In this document: positions 29,749-38,649 of the stretch, one piece after another
Position numbering within the stretch: position 1 is the first letter of the stretch
Layout of the letters: every line of letters begins with the position of its first letter
Assembly (NCBI GenBank): GCA_963842975.1
Contig: CAWJIH010000003.1
Span: 62,001 to 126,000, forward strand
From: JACJWR01 sp963842975
Lineage (GTDB): Bacteria; Actinomycetota; Actinomycetes; S36-B12; UBA10799
Direction of reading: 5' to 3'
Length of the DNA stretch: 64,000 nt
Position numbers and translations under genes: made by a program
The notes under the pieces: generated by a model
What the model was told of the DNA's origin: nothing
What the model saw: the letters and a program-made list of their open reading frames with translations, nothing else
The model's database searches: none

Positions 29749-31986
29749 GTGCAGAGCGCCGAATTTCTCGCCAGGCTGCCGGATCGGGTCACCCGTGACG
29801 CAGTTGGTCGGGTGGCCTTGCCAGCTCGCACTGCTCGGCTCCTCGACATTCCGGCCTGTGTGGATCCCACCGTGGCGGATCGGTTGCGATCTCACGGCAT
29901 CGCCAGCCTTTATCTACATCAAGCCGCTGCGGTGCAGGCACTGCTGGTGGATCACCGCCATGTGGTGGTGGCGACTGGCACCGCTTCGGGGAAGTCCCTC
30001 GTGTACCAAAGCGCGGCAGCAACCCTCGCGGCTCGCGATCCGGCGATGACCACCATCTACTTGAGCCCGACAAAGGCGCTGGGCCACGATCAGGCGCAGT
30101 CGATGGCCTGGACGGGCCTGCGGGTGGGGGTCCTCGATGGCGACACCCCCTCCGAGGAACGCGAGTGGATCGCCGCGCACGCTCAGGTAGTCATCACCAA
30201 CCCGGACCTGCTCAATGTCTCATTGCTGCCACGCCACCGGCGCTGGCAGCGGCTGTTGCGGAATCTCCAGTTGGTGGTGATCGACGAATGCCACAACTAC
30301 CGCGGGGTTTTCGGTGCCCATGTCGCCATGATCCTTCGGCGCCTGCTGCGGCTGGCCCGGGCGGCAGGTGCGGACCCCCTAGTGATGGCCGCGTCGGCCA
30401 CTACCGCGGCCCCCGGCGAGACGCTGCGCGCGCTGATTGGCAGCGACGCCCAGGAAATCACCGACGACGGTTCCCCGCGGGGGCCGCTGGAGGTGATCCT
30501 TCGTGATCCATCCGAGGCGCGCAAGGGGAGCCGGCAGGAGGCGGCCGAGTTGCTGGCTGCGCTTGTGTCCGACCACCTGCGGACCCTGGCGTTCGTCCCT
30601 TCCCGAGTGGGCGCCGAGACCATGGCTGCGCAAGCCAAGGAACTGTCCAGTGGCGTGCCGCCAGACGCAGTCGTCGCCTACCGAGCCGGGTTGCTGGCGG
30701 AGGAGCGTCGGGCGATCGAAACTGAGCTTCGGTCTGGGGCTTTGCTGGGCGTGGCCAGCACCAACGCCCTCGAACTCGGTATGGACATCTCCGGCCTCGA
30801 TGCCGTGGTGCTCGCCGGGTGGCCGGGTCGGCAGTCGTCGTTTTGGCAGCAGGTGGGCCGCGCTGGGCGTTCCGGGCAACCGGCGGTGGCGGTGCTCGTC
30901 GCAGATGATGATCCGCTTGACCACTACCTGCTGGCGCATCCCGGCGAGATCACCGGACCGGTGACTGAGCGTACGGTGATCGACCTTTCGAATGATCGGA
31001 TCGTGCGTCAACACTTGACGGCCGCGGCGGCTGAAGCCGCTCTCACAGACGACGACCTGGCCCGCTTCGGACCCGCCAGTTCGGCGATCAGCGAATCCCT
31101 GGTCGCCGACGGGGTGCTTCGCCGGCGACCACGCGGGTTGTTCTGGCCGCATACCAGGGGGCCAGAGCCAATCGGTGACATCCGCGGGATTGGCGGTTCG
31201 GCGGTGCGAATAGTCGAAACTCGAACCGGTCGACTCCTCGGCACAGTCGACCCCGCTGCTGCGCCTGCCACAATGCATACCGGTGCGGTGTACGTGCATC
31301 AGGGCGACTACTTCCAGGTCGAGCACCTCGACTTGGACGATTCAGTTGCCCTGGTGACGCCAACGAACGACGACATCTTCACCGTGGCACGCAGTCGGCG
31401 AAACCTGGACGTTGCTGCGCTCAACGCCGAACGTCCACTGGGCCTGGGCCGTTTGGGTACCGGTCAGGTGGCCGTTACTTCGCAGGTAGTCGCCTATCAA
31501 CGCCGCCGAAGGGGAACCGGCGAAGTGCTGTCGAGTCATCCTTTGGACTCACCGGAGCAGACCCTTTCCACCGTTGCGGTGTGGTGGTGGTGGCCGTCCG
31601 ACGTGGTTGACCAACTGGCGCAGGTTGACCTTGCCGGGTCGGCCCACGCAGCCGAACACGCAGCAATCGGGCTACTCCCGCACTTCGCCACCTGCGACCG
31701 ATGGGACATCGGCGGAATCTCGACGACCCACCACCCGGCCACCGGGGAGGTGACCGCGTTCGTCTATGACGGGTACCCCGGTGGGGTGGGCTATGCGGCG
31801 CGCGGTTACGAGATGGCGCACGAATGGCTGGGCGCCACCCGCGATGCGATTCTTGCGTGCCCGTGTCTGGACGGGTGCCCCAAATGCGTGCAAAGCCCCA
31901 AGTGTGGCAACGGCAACAACCCGCTCGACAAAGTCGGGGCGGTGGCTCTGTTGAGTCTGCTCGTACCTGAAACCGCTAGGGGCTGA
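29749..31986 (+). CDS. DEAD/DEAH-box helicase with DUF1998 (MrfA/Hrq1-like)
   Basis: 745 residues. SF2 helicase: Walker A-like ATGTASGKSLVYQ, DECH motif in VVIDECHNYRG, SAT in MAASATTAA, and motif VI in QQVGRAGRSG. The C-terminal DUF1998 domain ends in a cysteine cluster, CPCLDGCPKCVQSPKC, expected to bind a metal. Homologues act in repair of DNA crosslinks or mitomycin damage. The GTG at 29749 is chosen because GGGAGA lies 8 nt before and the longer frame runs into the STAS gene. Synteny with a downstream Tad operon is the known actinobacterial 'helicase/secretion neighbourhood'. Confidence 0.9.
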   Translation: MQSAEFLARLPDRVTRDAVGRVALPARTARLLDIPACVDPTVADRLRSHGIASLYLHQAAAVQALLVDHRHVVVATGTASGKSLVYQSAAATLAARDPAMTTIYLSPTKALGHDQAQSMAWTGLRVGVLDGDTPSEEREWIAAHAQVVITNPDLLNVSLLPRHRRWQRLLRNLQLVVIDECHNYRGVFGAHVAMILRRLLRLARAAGADPLVMAASATTAAPGETLRALIGSDAQEITDDGSPRGPLEVILRDPSEARKGSRQEAAELLAALVSDHLRTLAFVPSRVGAETMAAQAKELSSGVPPDAVVAYRAGLLAEERRAIETELRSGALLGVASTNALELGMDISGLDAVVLAGWPGRQSSFWQQVGRAGRSGQPAVAVLVADDDPLDHYLLAHPGEITGPVTERTVIDLSNDRIVRQHLTAAAAEAALTDDDLARFGPASSAISESLVADGVLRRRPRGLFWPHTRGPEPIGDIRGIGGSAVRIVETRTGRLLGTVDPAAAPATMHTGAVYVHQGDYFQVEHLDLDDSVALVTPTNDDIFTVARSRRNLDVAALNAERPLGLGRLGTGQVAVTSQVVAYQRRRRGTGEVLSSHPLDSPEQTLSTVAVWWWWPSDVVDQLAQVDLAGSAHAAEHAAIGLLPHFATCDRWDIGGISTTHHPATGEVTAFVYDGYPGGVGYAARGYEMAHEWLGATRDAILACPCLDGCPKCVQSPKCGNGNNPLDKVGAVALLSLLVPETARG

Positions 31987-32389
31987 GCAGCCCAAGTGAA
32001 TCGGGGGGACCCGCCCGGGCCACCGCGCGTAGGACCACCGCGGCTGTGTCCGGATCGTCTGATGTGCCGCCCGCCAACCACGGCACCGGAGGCTGAAGGG
32101 CCGCTGCCACTTGGACGTCGAGGCCCCGTCGTTCACAGGATTCCAACTTCGCCCCTTGCGCTGAGACGATCCGCTCGGCTTCGGCACACGCCAACTCGGT
32201 CCCCGACCACGCCACTCGCGCGCCAGCTAGGGCGCCCAGGTCTGCCGCCTGCGAAACCCGCACCTGGGCCGCGATCATGGCACCCACCACCAGCACAATC
32301 CCTACCCCAAACGTCAGTGCGAGGATCGCCATCACCACGCCGACGGTGGCAGAGCCGCGGGCCGCGGGCCGTCCCGCCGGGCGCCTCAC
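31976..32389 (-). CDS. TadE-like protein of the helicase/secretion neighbourhood
   Basis: 137 residues. Basic N-terminus then one membrane helix (VGVVMAILALTFGVGIVLVVGAMI), followed by RVSQAADLGALAGA, the TadE/TadG-like signature, and an outside domain with two cysteines. Last gene of the Tad operon. Its 3' end overlaps the convergent helicase gene by 11 bp and its start overlaps the preceding gene by 4 bp. Confidence 0.85.
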   Translation of the reverse strand: MRRPAGRPAARGSATVGVVMAILALTFGVGIVLVVGAMIAAQVRVSQAADLGALAGARVAWSGTELACAEAERIVSAQGAKLESCERRGLDVQVAAALQPPVPWLAGGTSDDPDTAAVVLRAVARAGPPDSLGLLSP

Positions 32390-32754
32390 GACTGCTCCGT
32401 GACCGTATGCGCGGTCCGCGTGACGTCCAACGAGGTCCCGAAAGGCAACGACACCGGCACCGTGACCGTCACCACGGCATCTCCGGCTACGGATTCGATC
32501 CGCACCGCACTGCCCGGGAGCCCGGCCGTGACGCGGGTGGTGGCCGCGTCGGCGGACTCTCCCCTGGCCACCTCCCGTGCGATCGCTCGGGCGCCCTCTT
32601 GGGCCCTGGCCGCCGTCATCACCACATGCACACCCGACAGCAGCGGCACCATCGCCGCCACCAGCGCGATGATTGCCACTGCCAATTCAGCCGTTGCCTG
32701 GCCTCGCTGGCCGGTGGTGCCGGCGGCACCAGCCGCCGACACCACCGGACCCAC
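32386..32754 (-). CDS. TadE-family minor pilin
   Basis: 122 residues. GQATAELAVAIIALVAAMVPL is a TadE-type segment: a short charged N-terminus, a Glu five residues into the helix, then a long hydrophobic stretch. Exported pseudopilin of the Tad/Flp pilus. Overlaps the next gene by 4 bp. Confidence 0.85.
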   Translation of the reverse strand: MGPVVSAAGAAGTTGQRGQATAELAVAIIALVAAMVPLLSGVHVVMTAARAQEGARAIAREVARGESADAATTRVTAGLPGSAVRIESVAGDAVVTVTVPVSLPFGTSLDVTRTAHTVTEQS

Positions 32755-32778
32755 CAGGTGAATCCAGCAAGCACAGGA

Positions 32779-32964
32779 CTATCCGAACAGCCAGGTCAGG
32801 GCCTTCTGGATGATGGCGAAGAGCAACTCCTGGACTTCCGGGCTGGTGAGCAGCTTGACCAGGATGCCGCCGAATCCGACTGCGGCCACCGTGCCCACCG
32901 CGTATTCAGCCGTGGACATTCCCTGCTCGTCGGCGTGAATCCGCCTAACCAGTTCTCCCGACAT
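32779..32964 (-). CDS. Flp-type pilin, DUF4244 family
   Basis: 61 residues. DEQGMSTAEYAVGTVAAVGFGG contains the processing site G|MSTAEY and the pilin helix; the full protein is very short, as in DUF4244. The main pilus subunit candidate. It has a well-separated position (138 bp after the tadC stop), which often allows stronger expression. Confidence 0.88.
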   Translation of the reverse strand: MSGELVRRIHADEQGMSTAEYAVGTVAAVGFGGILVKLLTSPEVQELLFAIIQKALTWLFG

Positions 32965-33102
32965 GAATGAACCTCCCCGTAGCGCCCGGTTCAGACCGAG
33001 CGAAATGCCGCGCCTTGCGCGGACGCCGGTGACTCCGACGCGTTGCCAGCGTGCGTCCGGGCCGGGACCTCACGGAAGAGGCCGCGGGGCATCTGTGGAC
33101 AC

Positions 33103-33840
33103 TCAGAACAGGTCGATGGATTCTTCGATCAGCCCCGCCACCAGAGGCACCACACCTATCAACAGAAACGCCGGCAGGAAACACAGGCCGAGCGGCCCAA
33201 CTGACTTCACCGCGACCGACTGAGCCATCGCCTCGATCCGCGCACGACGAATATCGCGCAGCTCGGAGGCGCATGACGTCAGGGCGTCTGCCATCGGAGC
33301 CCCGGACTCCAGCGACCGGATAATCGCGCGGGCGATTGGGGCGGTCGATTCGTGCTGACTCAACTGCGCCCAGGCGACACCCGGATGTGCCCCGAGCGCC
33401 TGCCTGGCAGCGGCCTCAGCGAGGAGTTCCTGGGCCGGTGCTTCGATAGCGAGCGCCACCTGCGCTGTTGCGCGTGCCAAAGGCGCGCCGCTGGCAACGC
33501 ACGCACCCAACATGTCGGCCATATCCGCGGCCTGTGCCGCCAACTGGTCTTCGGCTGCACCCTGATCGGTGGCGGCGAGGGATCCCAGAACTCGGAACGC
33601 CAGGGCCGTCGCCACCGCTCCCAGAACGCCGCCTAGCCAACCGCCTACGAACACCCAGATCGCCAGGCCCACAGCAGCACTGGCCGCCGCAGTGGCGAGC
33701 GGTGACCTCACCCGGGATTCAGCAGGCTGGACCACCGCCGCCGCGATGGAATCCGGATCGTTGCGCAGCCTCGAGGTCGGGATGGCGGGCAGCACGATCG
33801 CCACAGCGGCTGCGACGAGCAGCGCTGCCAGAACGCTCAT
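33103..33840 (-). CDS. tadC: Tad secretion inner-membrane protein TadC
   Basis: 245 residues. Type II secretion F domain. Membrane helices lie near residues 2-18, 48-72 and 218-240; the cytoplasmic T2SSF segment lies between (QAADMADMLGACVASGAPL). The ATG at 33838-33840 overlaps the tadB stop (ATGA). With TadB it forms the pilus assembly platform. Confidence 0.88.
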   Translation of the reverse strand: MSVLAALLVAAAVAIVLPAIPTSRLRNDPDSIAAAVVQPAESRVRSPLATAAASAAVGLAIWVFVGGWLGGVLGAVATALAFRVLGSLAATDQGAAEDQLAAQAADMADMLGACVASGAPLARATAQVALAIEAPAQELLAEAAARQALGAHPGVAWAQLSQHESTAPIARAIIRSLESGAPMADALTSCASELRDIRRARIEAMAQSVAVKSVGPLGLCFLPAFLLIGVVPLVAGLIEESIDLF

Positions 33841-34532
33841 AGATGCTTCTCCACGCCACGCACCAACCGCGTGACCCACCACAGACCAACAGTTTCCAAA
33901 CCGAGCCCCAACGCGAGCATGAGCCATCCCAGTGGCGTGCCGAATAGCCACGCCACCGGGGATCCACCCAACCCCGAACCCAGCAACAGACCCACCGCTG
34001 GCAACAATGCCAACACCCGCGCAGTTGCCTTGGGGCCGGCCATCTGGGAGGCCAGATCGCGGCGCAGACGCTCCCGCTGCAGGGCCGCTGTGCCAAGCCG
34101 ATGGGTCGCGTCCGAAAGCCCGGCCCCCGAGCCTTCAGATACCTGCCAGACAGCAGCTACTGCGGTCAGCACCGGCAGATCCCATTGCTCGGCATCTGCC
34201 CGCAGCCCGGCGGCCACTTCTCCCCCCACTCGGACGGCTCCGATTGAGTTGCGCATGAAGTTTCGGTCCTCGGCAGCGCGCAGGAGGGCGGTTTCCGGCG
34301 GCACCCCGGTGGCCAGTTCGGCAGAAAGGCTCAGCACAACATCGGCCGCCGCGCGTCGGCGGATGGTCGCCCGCGCCTGCCGTCGCCACGAATCACGGAT
34401 CGTGGCGGCCGCCCAACGACCGGTCCGCGCAAACGGTCCGCGCCAACCCGGTGGGCGTAGCCGATGCGAACTCGACACCCCCCACAGGGCGGCGGCAGCG
34501 ACAAGCAAGGCAAAGGCCGCGGCAAGACTCAT
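33837..34532 (-). CDS. tadB: Tad secretion inner-membrane protein TadB
   Basis: 231 residues. N-terminal membrane helix (AAFALLVAAAALWGV), the T2SSF segment with LSAELATGVPPETALLRAA, and two C-terminal helices. Its start overlaps the tadA remnant by 4 bp, so coupled translation from tadA was the native arrangement. That coupling is now cut by the element inserted in tadA. Confidence 0.88.
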   Translation of the reverse strand: MSLAAAFALLVAAAALWGVSSSHRLRPPGWRGPFARTGRWAAATIRDSWRRQARATIRRRAAADVVLSLSAELATGVPPETALLRAAEDRNFMRNSIGAVRVGGEVAAGLRADAEQWDLPVLTAVAAVWQVSEGSGAGLSDATHRLGTAALQRERLRRDLASQMAGPKATARVLALLPAVGLLLGSGLGGSPVAWLFGTPLGWLMLALGLGLETVGLWWVTRLVRGVEKHL

Positions 34533-34833
34533 GGACCCGTCCCCTGAACCCGCCCGGCCAACCAGGGCAACCCGGGACCCTCAGCAACGTCGCCCTGATC
34601 GAACCGCAAGGCCGGCACCGAGCGCACCAGATGGTCATCCCCGGGCGCGAGCACGCAGATTTCCTTCACCACCCGCAGGCCGCCCGGAACACGATCCACA
34701 TGGATCACGGCGTCAAGCCCGGCAGCCACCTGTGCATGCAGTGCTTCCCGCGGCAGACCCGCCGCCAGTGCCAGTGCTTCGAGCCGAGCCGGCACGTCGG
34801 CCGCGGAATTGGCATGCAGGGTGCCACACCCGC
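34529..34833 (-). pseudogene. tadA: tadA pilus ATPase, C-terminal remnant truncated by the island
   Basis: Only about 101 codons remain. Homology begins abruptly at GCGTLHANSAADVPARLEALA, the motif after the Walker B/His box of TadA/CpaF ATPases; the rest of the protein with Walker A and B is absent. On the minus strand, host codons GC-GGG-TGT are immediately preceded by ACA, the reverse of the TGT at 34834-34836. An in-frame stop lies just upstream of ATG 34846. So Tad pilus function is expected to be lost in this strain, unless the missing part is expressed from beyond the far end of the island. Confidence 0.85.
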
Positions 34834-34860
34834 TGTCGGTTTCCATTCAAAGTGAGAGAG
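34834..34860 (+). mobile_element. Left boundary of a Tn7/Tn5053-like island
   Basis: The sequence starting TGTCGGTTTCCATTC replaces tadA coding sequence exactly where TadA homology stops. TGT...ACA termini are usual for elements moved by TnsB/TniA-type DDE transposases. A TGAGAG-containing site (34853-34858) follows, then the paired motifs at 34883-34937. The other end is not in the window, and a copy of the flanking CCCGC after ACA was not seen. Element type is inferred from this terminus and from the tniQ genes. Confidence 0.6.
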
Positions 34861-34882
34861 GGACCGTGCTTTGACCTGGCCA

Positions 34883-34937
34883 CTCTCAGATAGGTTTCCG
34901 GGTGCGGGGGTGATCTTGGCGATGACCTATCTGAGAG
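34883..34937. repeat. Inverted 13-bp motif pair, 42-bp spacing (island end)
   Basis: CTCTCAGATAGGT at 34883-34895 and its exact complement ACCTATCTGAGAG at 34925-34937, with 29 bp between. Start-to-start distance is 42 bp, four helical turns. A matching pair lies at 42575-42629. Likely binding sites for a transposase such as TnsB or for an island regulator; no T-tract to suggest a terminator. Confidence 0.75.
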
Positions 34938-34991
34938 AGCGCACAAAACGAGTTTTGGAAGTTCTTCGAGCAACCCCTCCCGACTGCCACT

Positions 34992-35474
34992 TCATGGCCA
35001 GCTTCTGTCTTTGTGTGAGTCCTCGCTTGGTTCGCCGATGATGAGGAACTCGGCGATAGCGCCGCGGATAGCCGACAGCACCTGCTGGGAGGAACCGTAC
35101 CTCTTGCTGATCTGTCCATGCTCAGGCGTCGCTTGGATGAAGTGGGTGCGCACCCGACGCCCTTCCGGTGCGGTGGCGGCATGGTTGCCGTATTGAATCC
35201 ACAGGACGGGGGCGGCGGCGGGGGCGTCCCCGGCGGTGTAGGCGGCGTGGGTTGGGCCGAGTGCTTCGGTGTCGGATAGGACAGCGACGCCGTGCGCCTG
35301 ACGAAAAAGGCCAGGGTGACTTCTGGCGGTGGTGACACCGTCCGGAAGAAGCAGCACCACCCAGTGAGTGTCTTCTGTCAGTTCGGTTAGGGATGCTGCG
35401 AGGTCGGGGTTTCTGAAGACACCGCGGCTGCTGGTCAGCATGTTCGCGACGATGAGCAACTGTGGCATAGGCAC
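34992..35474 (-). CDS. Unknown 160-residue protein paired with a membrane protein
   Basis: Begins MPMPQLLIVANMLTSSRGVF, a beta-strand/turn pattern like a Rossmann-type or Toprim-like start. A further hydrophobic strand VVLLLPDGV and VLWIQYGNH follow. No membrane segment. Start codon directly follows the stop of the 35475-36449 gene, so the two are almost certainly co-expressed. It ends 55 bp before the inverted motif at the island end. I do not recognise a family. Confidence 0.55.
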   Translation of the reverse strand: MPMPQLLIVANMLTSSRGVFRNPDLAASLTELTEDTHWVVLLLPDGVTTARSHPGLFRQAHGVAVLSDTEALGPTHAAYTAGDAPAAAPVLWIQYGNHAATAPEGRRVRTHFIQATPEHGQISKRYGSSQQVLSAIRGAIAEFLIIGEPSEDSHKDRSWP

Positions 35475-36449
35475 TTACAGTTCCGCACCGGTCATCTTCC
35501 AGCCAGTAGACGCGGGCAGCACGAAGTCGTACCTGCACTGCGTCATGGTTGCGAAACTCACGCCGTTTTCGAGAAACCAACTGGGAGTGACACCAAGTTT
35601 CATGAGTGTGGCGGCTGTGGGGGTGTCCACTCCGGGCGCATAGCTCCCCCTGAAGCACACTTTGTCCTCGACCAGTAGGAAAGGGCGTTCAATTTTTGGC
35701 CATACATCGTTGAGTGCGTTGATGAGCGCCTCCCGGTCAACGCTTGAAGCACTTTGCGTAGTCAAGTTCCAGAGCACGTTTGAGAGATCCTCTGGTTGGG
35801 CGAACTGGCAATCGGGGAATGTTGCCCAAAAGCCCCCGCCTGTGGCGCCAACAGCCGTACCCGCGATCTCTGAAAACCCAGCAACGCAGGCTAGGTCCCT
35901 AAGCGTGCTAAGAGCGTGCTTTCCTAGCCCTCGGCATCCTACCTCTACTGACACATGTTGAACTTCAAGCACACCAAGTGCTGCTTTTTGACGCAGCTCG
36001 ACACTCCCGCAATCTTCACGGCTATCACGTCGGTGCCGAGCGAATGTCACAGTGACCGACGCCTCAAGCCCCGACCGAAGGAAGCCACCTCTACCCAGAC
36101 GCGCCCAGATAGGGCCATCGTCGTCGCAAGCGAAAGGCCCACCAAGCATGGGCAGCACCACGTCTTCGATCCGGGCTCCCGTAGGCGCGTCATGCACCGT
36201 CGGGATAAGATCCCGAAAGCTCTCGACCAGTTCTTGCGTGGCTGTGGTTGAGGCCTCCGCAGCAAAGCCCATCAAGGTTGCCACAATTACGGCAACAGCA
36301 GCGGCAGAAAAAGCTGCAGGTTCCGGCACAAGGAACGCAACACCAACAGCGCTTAGCACTTCAAGGATGAGAACTGTCCACTGCCACTTGTTGGGAAACC
36401 TGGCTTTGCGTGATGCCCCCTCCCCACCCATGGGCCAAAAGTAGTGCAA
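35475..36449 (-). CDS. Two-helix membrane protein with possible GNAT-like domain
   Basis: 324 residues. Helices near 23-40 (TVLILEVLSAVGVAFLV) and 47-65 (AAAVAVIVATLMGFA), with a short turn between, then a large cytoplasmic part. Residues about 160-200 read VLEVQHVSVEVGCRGLGKHA followed by LSTLRDLACVAGF, resembling the acetyl-CoA loop and helix of GNAT enzymes. The final third is unassigned. Membrane-anchored N-terminus plus a soluble enzyme-like domain is a design seen in defence effectors, but that is only inference. Confidence 0.5.
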   Translation of the reverse strand: MHYFWPMGGEGASRKARFPNKWQWTVLILEVLSAVGVAFLVPEPAAFSAAAVAVIVATLMGFAAEASTTATQELVESFRDLIPTVHDAPTGARIEDVVLPMLGGPFACDDDGPIWARLGRGGFLRSGLEASVTVTFARHRRDSREDCGSVELRQKAALGVLEVQHVSVEVGCRGLGKHALSTLRDLACVAGFSEIAGTAVGATGGGFWATFPDCQFAQPEDLSNVLWNLTTQSASSVDREALINALNDVWPKIERPFLLVEDKVCFRGSYAPGVDTPTAATLMKLGVTPSWFLENGVSFATMTQCRYDFVLPASTGWKMTGAEL

Positions 36450-36462
36450 ATGGGGGAGAGTC

Positions 36463-37330
36463 CTAGCACTGGGAGGCGCTCCGCGGGCCTTCCAACGGCT
36501 TTTCTGTGCGCGTCAGGGTGCGGTGGCGGCGCGGGCGGCTGCTTCTTGGTCGGGGACGTGAGATGGCAGCAGTGGCCAGCGTGTGTCCATCAGGGCGCCG
36601 GCCGCGTTCGCGAGTCGCGCGGTGTCGCGGGTCCAGGCTTCGGTGAGCGACGCGTGCCAACCGGTGCCCGCCGGGTGGGTTCGCGCCGCGCGCCAGGTTC
36701 ATGACGGCTTTCCACTCCTGGATGTAGCCCGGCGTGCTGATGTTCTACCCGGCCAGGCGCGTGGTGCCGCAAGTGGCGTCCAGCAGTGCTTTCTGAGCGG
36801 CGACGGCTCCGGCCAGAGCCGGGACGCGTCCTTGGTGGCGCACGTCGGCCAGGCAGTGCGTGCCTTGAAAGGCGCACCCCGGAGGCGAGCTGGTGCCCGC
36901 ACATGCGGCATGTGTCTGTGAGCACCTTGATGTGGGTGGGGCAGACCGCGGCCATGCCGAGGTGCCGCCATGTGCGTCAGATGCTGTCGGGGTCCATGCA
37001 GTCTGGGCAGGCGCGGCTGCATCCTGTGAGTAGCCACTGGCCTGTTGCGACCAGGCGCAATGTGGTCTCATCTGACGGTTGAGTGCGCGCAGACCGACCA
37101 GCCGTGCGTCGAACGAAGGCAGGAACGCCCCGGCGAGCATCTCTGAGCGGCGCCCAATGGGGGTGTCGGCGGTGAGGGGTAGTAGGTCAGTACGGGGCGA
37201 GCGTCGACGCTGGGGGTTCGGGTGGGGCGTCCAAGGCTTCGACGCGTGCGCCGACGGGGGTGTGGGCGGCTGCGTAGCGGGTGCGACCTCCGGTGAACGA
37301 TTCGCCGTCGGCTGGGGTTTCCACCAGCGG
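36463..37330 (-). pseudogene. Degenerate tniQ-like gene
   Basis: Across shifting frames the minus strand reads RSEMLAGAFLPSFDARLVGL, then LRLVATGQWLLTGCSRACPDC, a TGA stop, and WRHLGMAAVCPTHIKVLTDTCRMCGHQL. That is the TniQ zinc-binding block (CPxC, CPxH, CxxC). It is followed by LADVRHQGRVPALAGAVAAQ and YIQEWKAVMNL, matching later TniQ helices. One internal stop and at least two frame changes make it non-functional. TniQ proteins choose targets for Tn7-like transposition. Confidence 0.65.
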
Positions 37331-37486
37331 TAGCCGCCGCGGTTATGCCTTCACGGTGGCTTACCGTGGTGGGACCTCCACCCGGGGGCGGTTTGAAGAG
37401 GTAGCAGCAGTCGTCGGGTGGACACGGTGGCCGGTGGGCTGGGGCGAAGGCGTGGCCAAGCGGGACTCCGCCGACCCTGCCTGTTT

Positions 37487-37855
37487 TCACCCCTGCCGAG
37501 ATGTCGTGAAACTTCGACGGGAAGGCACTAGAAGTGGCGCGAGCGCCCGAGACCACTGATCTTCTGCGATGGTCGCGCCCGGCTCAACGAACACGTCCTC
37601 GATAGCTTCACCTACCAGACGAAAGTAGGCCAGTTGTTCAGCTATCGCGGAGGCCATGGCCCCCGTAGTTTCGGAGTGGACCAGCAGGACCCCAACATTC
37701 TTGGCCATGTGAAACGACGCACCGAGCAGGTAGCGCAATTTCTCCGGGGTAGCGGCGTGAAACACGATCGTGTTGCCGTGCGGGACACAAATGTCCGACG
37801 GTTCAGGGACTCTCGTGTCGATGATCACCAAGGGCGGAAACGCGCTACCAGTCAC
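37487..37855 (-). CDS. Unknown 122-residue protein
   Basis: Begins MTGSAFPPLVIIDTRVPEPS, with alternating strands and helices (NTIVFHAATPEKLRYLLGAS; NVGVLLVHSETTGAMASAIA). Soluble, probably an alpha/beta fold. It is divergent from the 37905-38471 gene, with a shared 49-bp intergenic region. No relatives recognised. Confidence 0.45.
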   Translation of the reverse strand: MTGSAFPPLVIIDTRVPEPSDICVPHGNTIVFHAATPEKLRYLLGASFHMAKNVGVLLVHSETTGAMASAIAEQLAYFRLVGEAIEDVFVEPGATIAEDQWSRALAPLLVPSRRSFTTSRQG

Positions 37856-37904
37856 ATTTTTGTACAGTGCGCCCGGCCTGCCCCTCGTCCAGTAGCATCA
37901 ACGG

Positions 37905-38471
37905 GTGGTTGGGGAGACGCATGAAGTTTCCGGCGGTGATTGGTATCACGGGTCTGGTGAGGAACTGTCCGGAGACCTTTGGCCGGTAACTCACGTTGGT
38001 AGCCAAGAGGCCGCACTTTGCCGTTGGCGAAGCCTCTGGCCTACAGGGAGACCCGACGGATGGTGGCTTCACAAGGTTTCAGTGGAGAGCCTGAAAATGC
38101 TGGACCTGGGTGGTGATTGGGGCAGCACGCTGCCGGGGGCTCTCGCGAATCGGGTAGCTGAGGTTCTCCAACTCTCGCAGGGTGACAAGGACAGCCTTAT
38201 TCACGCAGCAAAGAGTCCCGAAGCCAACACTGAGCGTGGCAGGGATGCCTTGGGCGAGTTGCTCACAGCTGTCCTCAAAGGGTCAGACTTGGGACACCTA
38301 GACGGCTTCGTGTACCACAATGAGTACGAAGCATTAGGAATGTCGGCGATCCCCCTGCGGCACCTGCCAGTTCTTGAAGGCCGTTTATACCAGATGCCCG
38401 AATCTGCACCCGACTCGTTGTGTGGGCCAGCGGCCCGTCTCGACAGTAGAAGGCGGCAGCCGCCGCACTAA
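37905..38471 (+). CDS. Unknown protein, start and first 30 codons uncertain
   Basis: The downstream frame from about 38085 looks coding: ESLKMLDLGGDWGSTLPGAL, then helical ANRVAEVLQLSQGDKDSLIH and GELLTAVLKGSDLGHLDGF. The best ribosome site (GGGGAG at 37911-37916) sits before an ATG at 37921 in a different frame, which reads MKFPAVIGITGLVRNCPE and stops at 37990. A frameshift near 37985-38080 could join them. The tail after 38430 may not be coding. Function unknown. Confidence 0.45.
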   Translation: MVGETHEVSGGDWYHGSGEELSGDLWPVTHVGSQEAALCRWRSLWPTGRPDGWWLHKVSVESLKMLDLGGDWGSTLPGALANRVAEVLQLSQGDKDSLIHAAKSPEANTERGRDALGELLTAVLKGSDLGHLDGFVYHNEYEALGMSAIPLRHLPVLEGRLYQMPESAPDSLCGPAARLDSRRRQPPH

Positions 38472-38649
38472 TGCTCTGCAACCGAAGGTCCTGATCGCCC
38501 GCGGCAACTGCTCAAGACGCACCATTGCGCCAGGGCCGCCCGACGGTCACCGTCCTCACCCACGACGGCGGTTCTTCCTTAGTTGAGGCTGCACACAAGC
38601 CGCAGGGGTCTGCGTGCGTGGCCGGACTGTCTGCGCCCTCGGGTGCCGG

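Noticed and set aside
34883..34937. Reading the inverted pair as an ordinary transcription terminator
   Set aside because: The 29-nt gap and absence of a T-tract are poor for termination, and the same geometry recurs at a promoter region upstream of tniQ.
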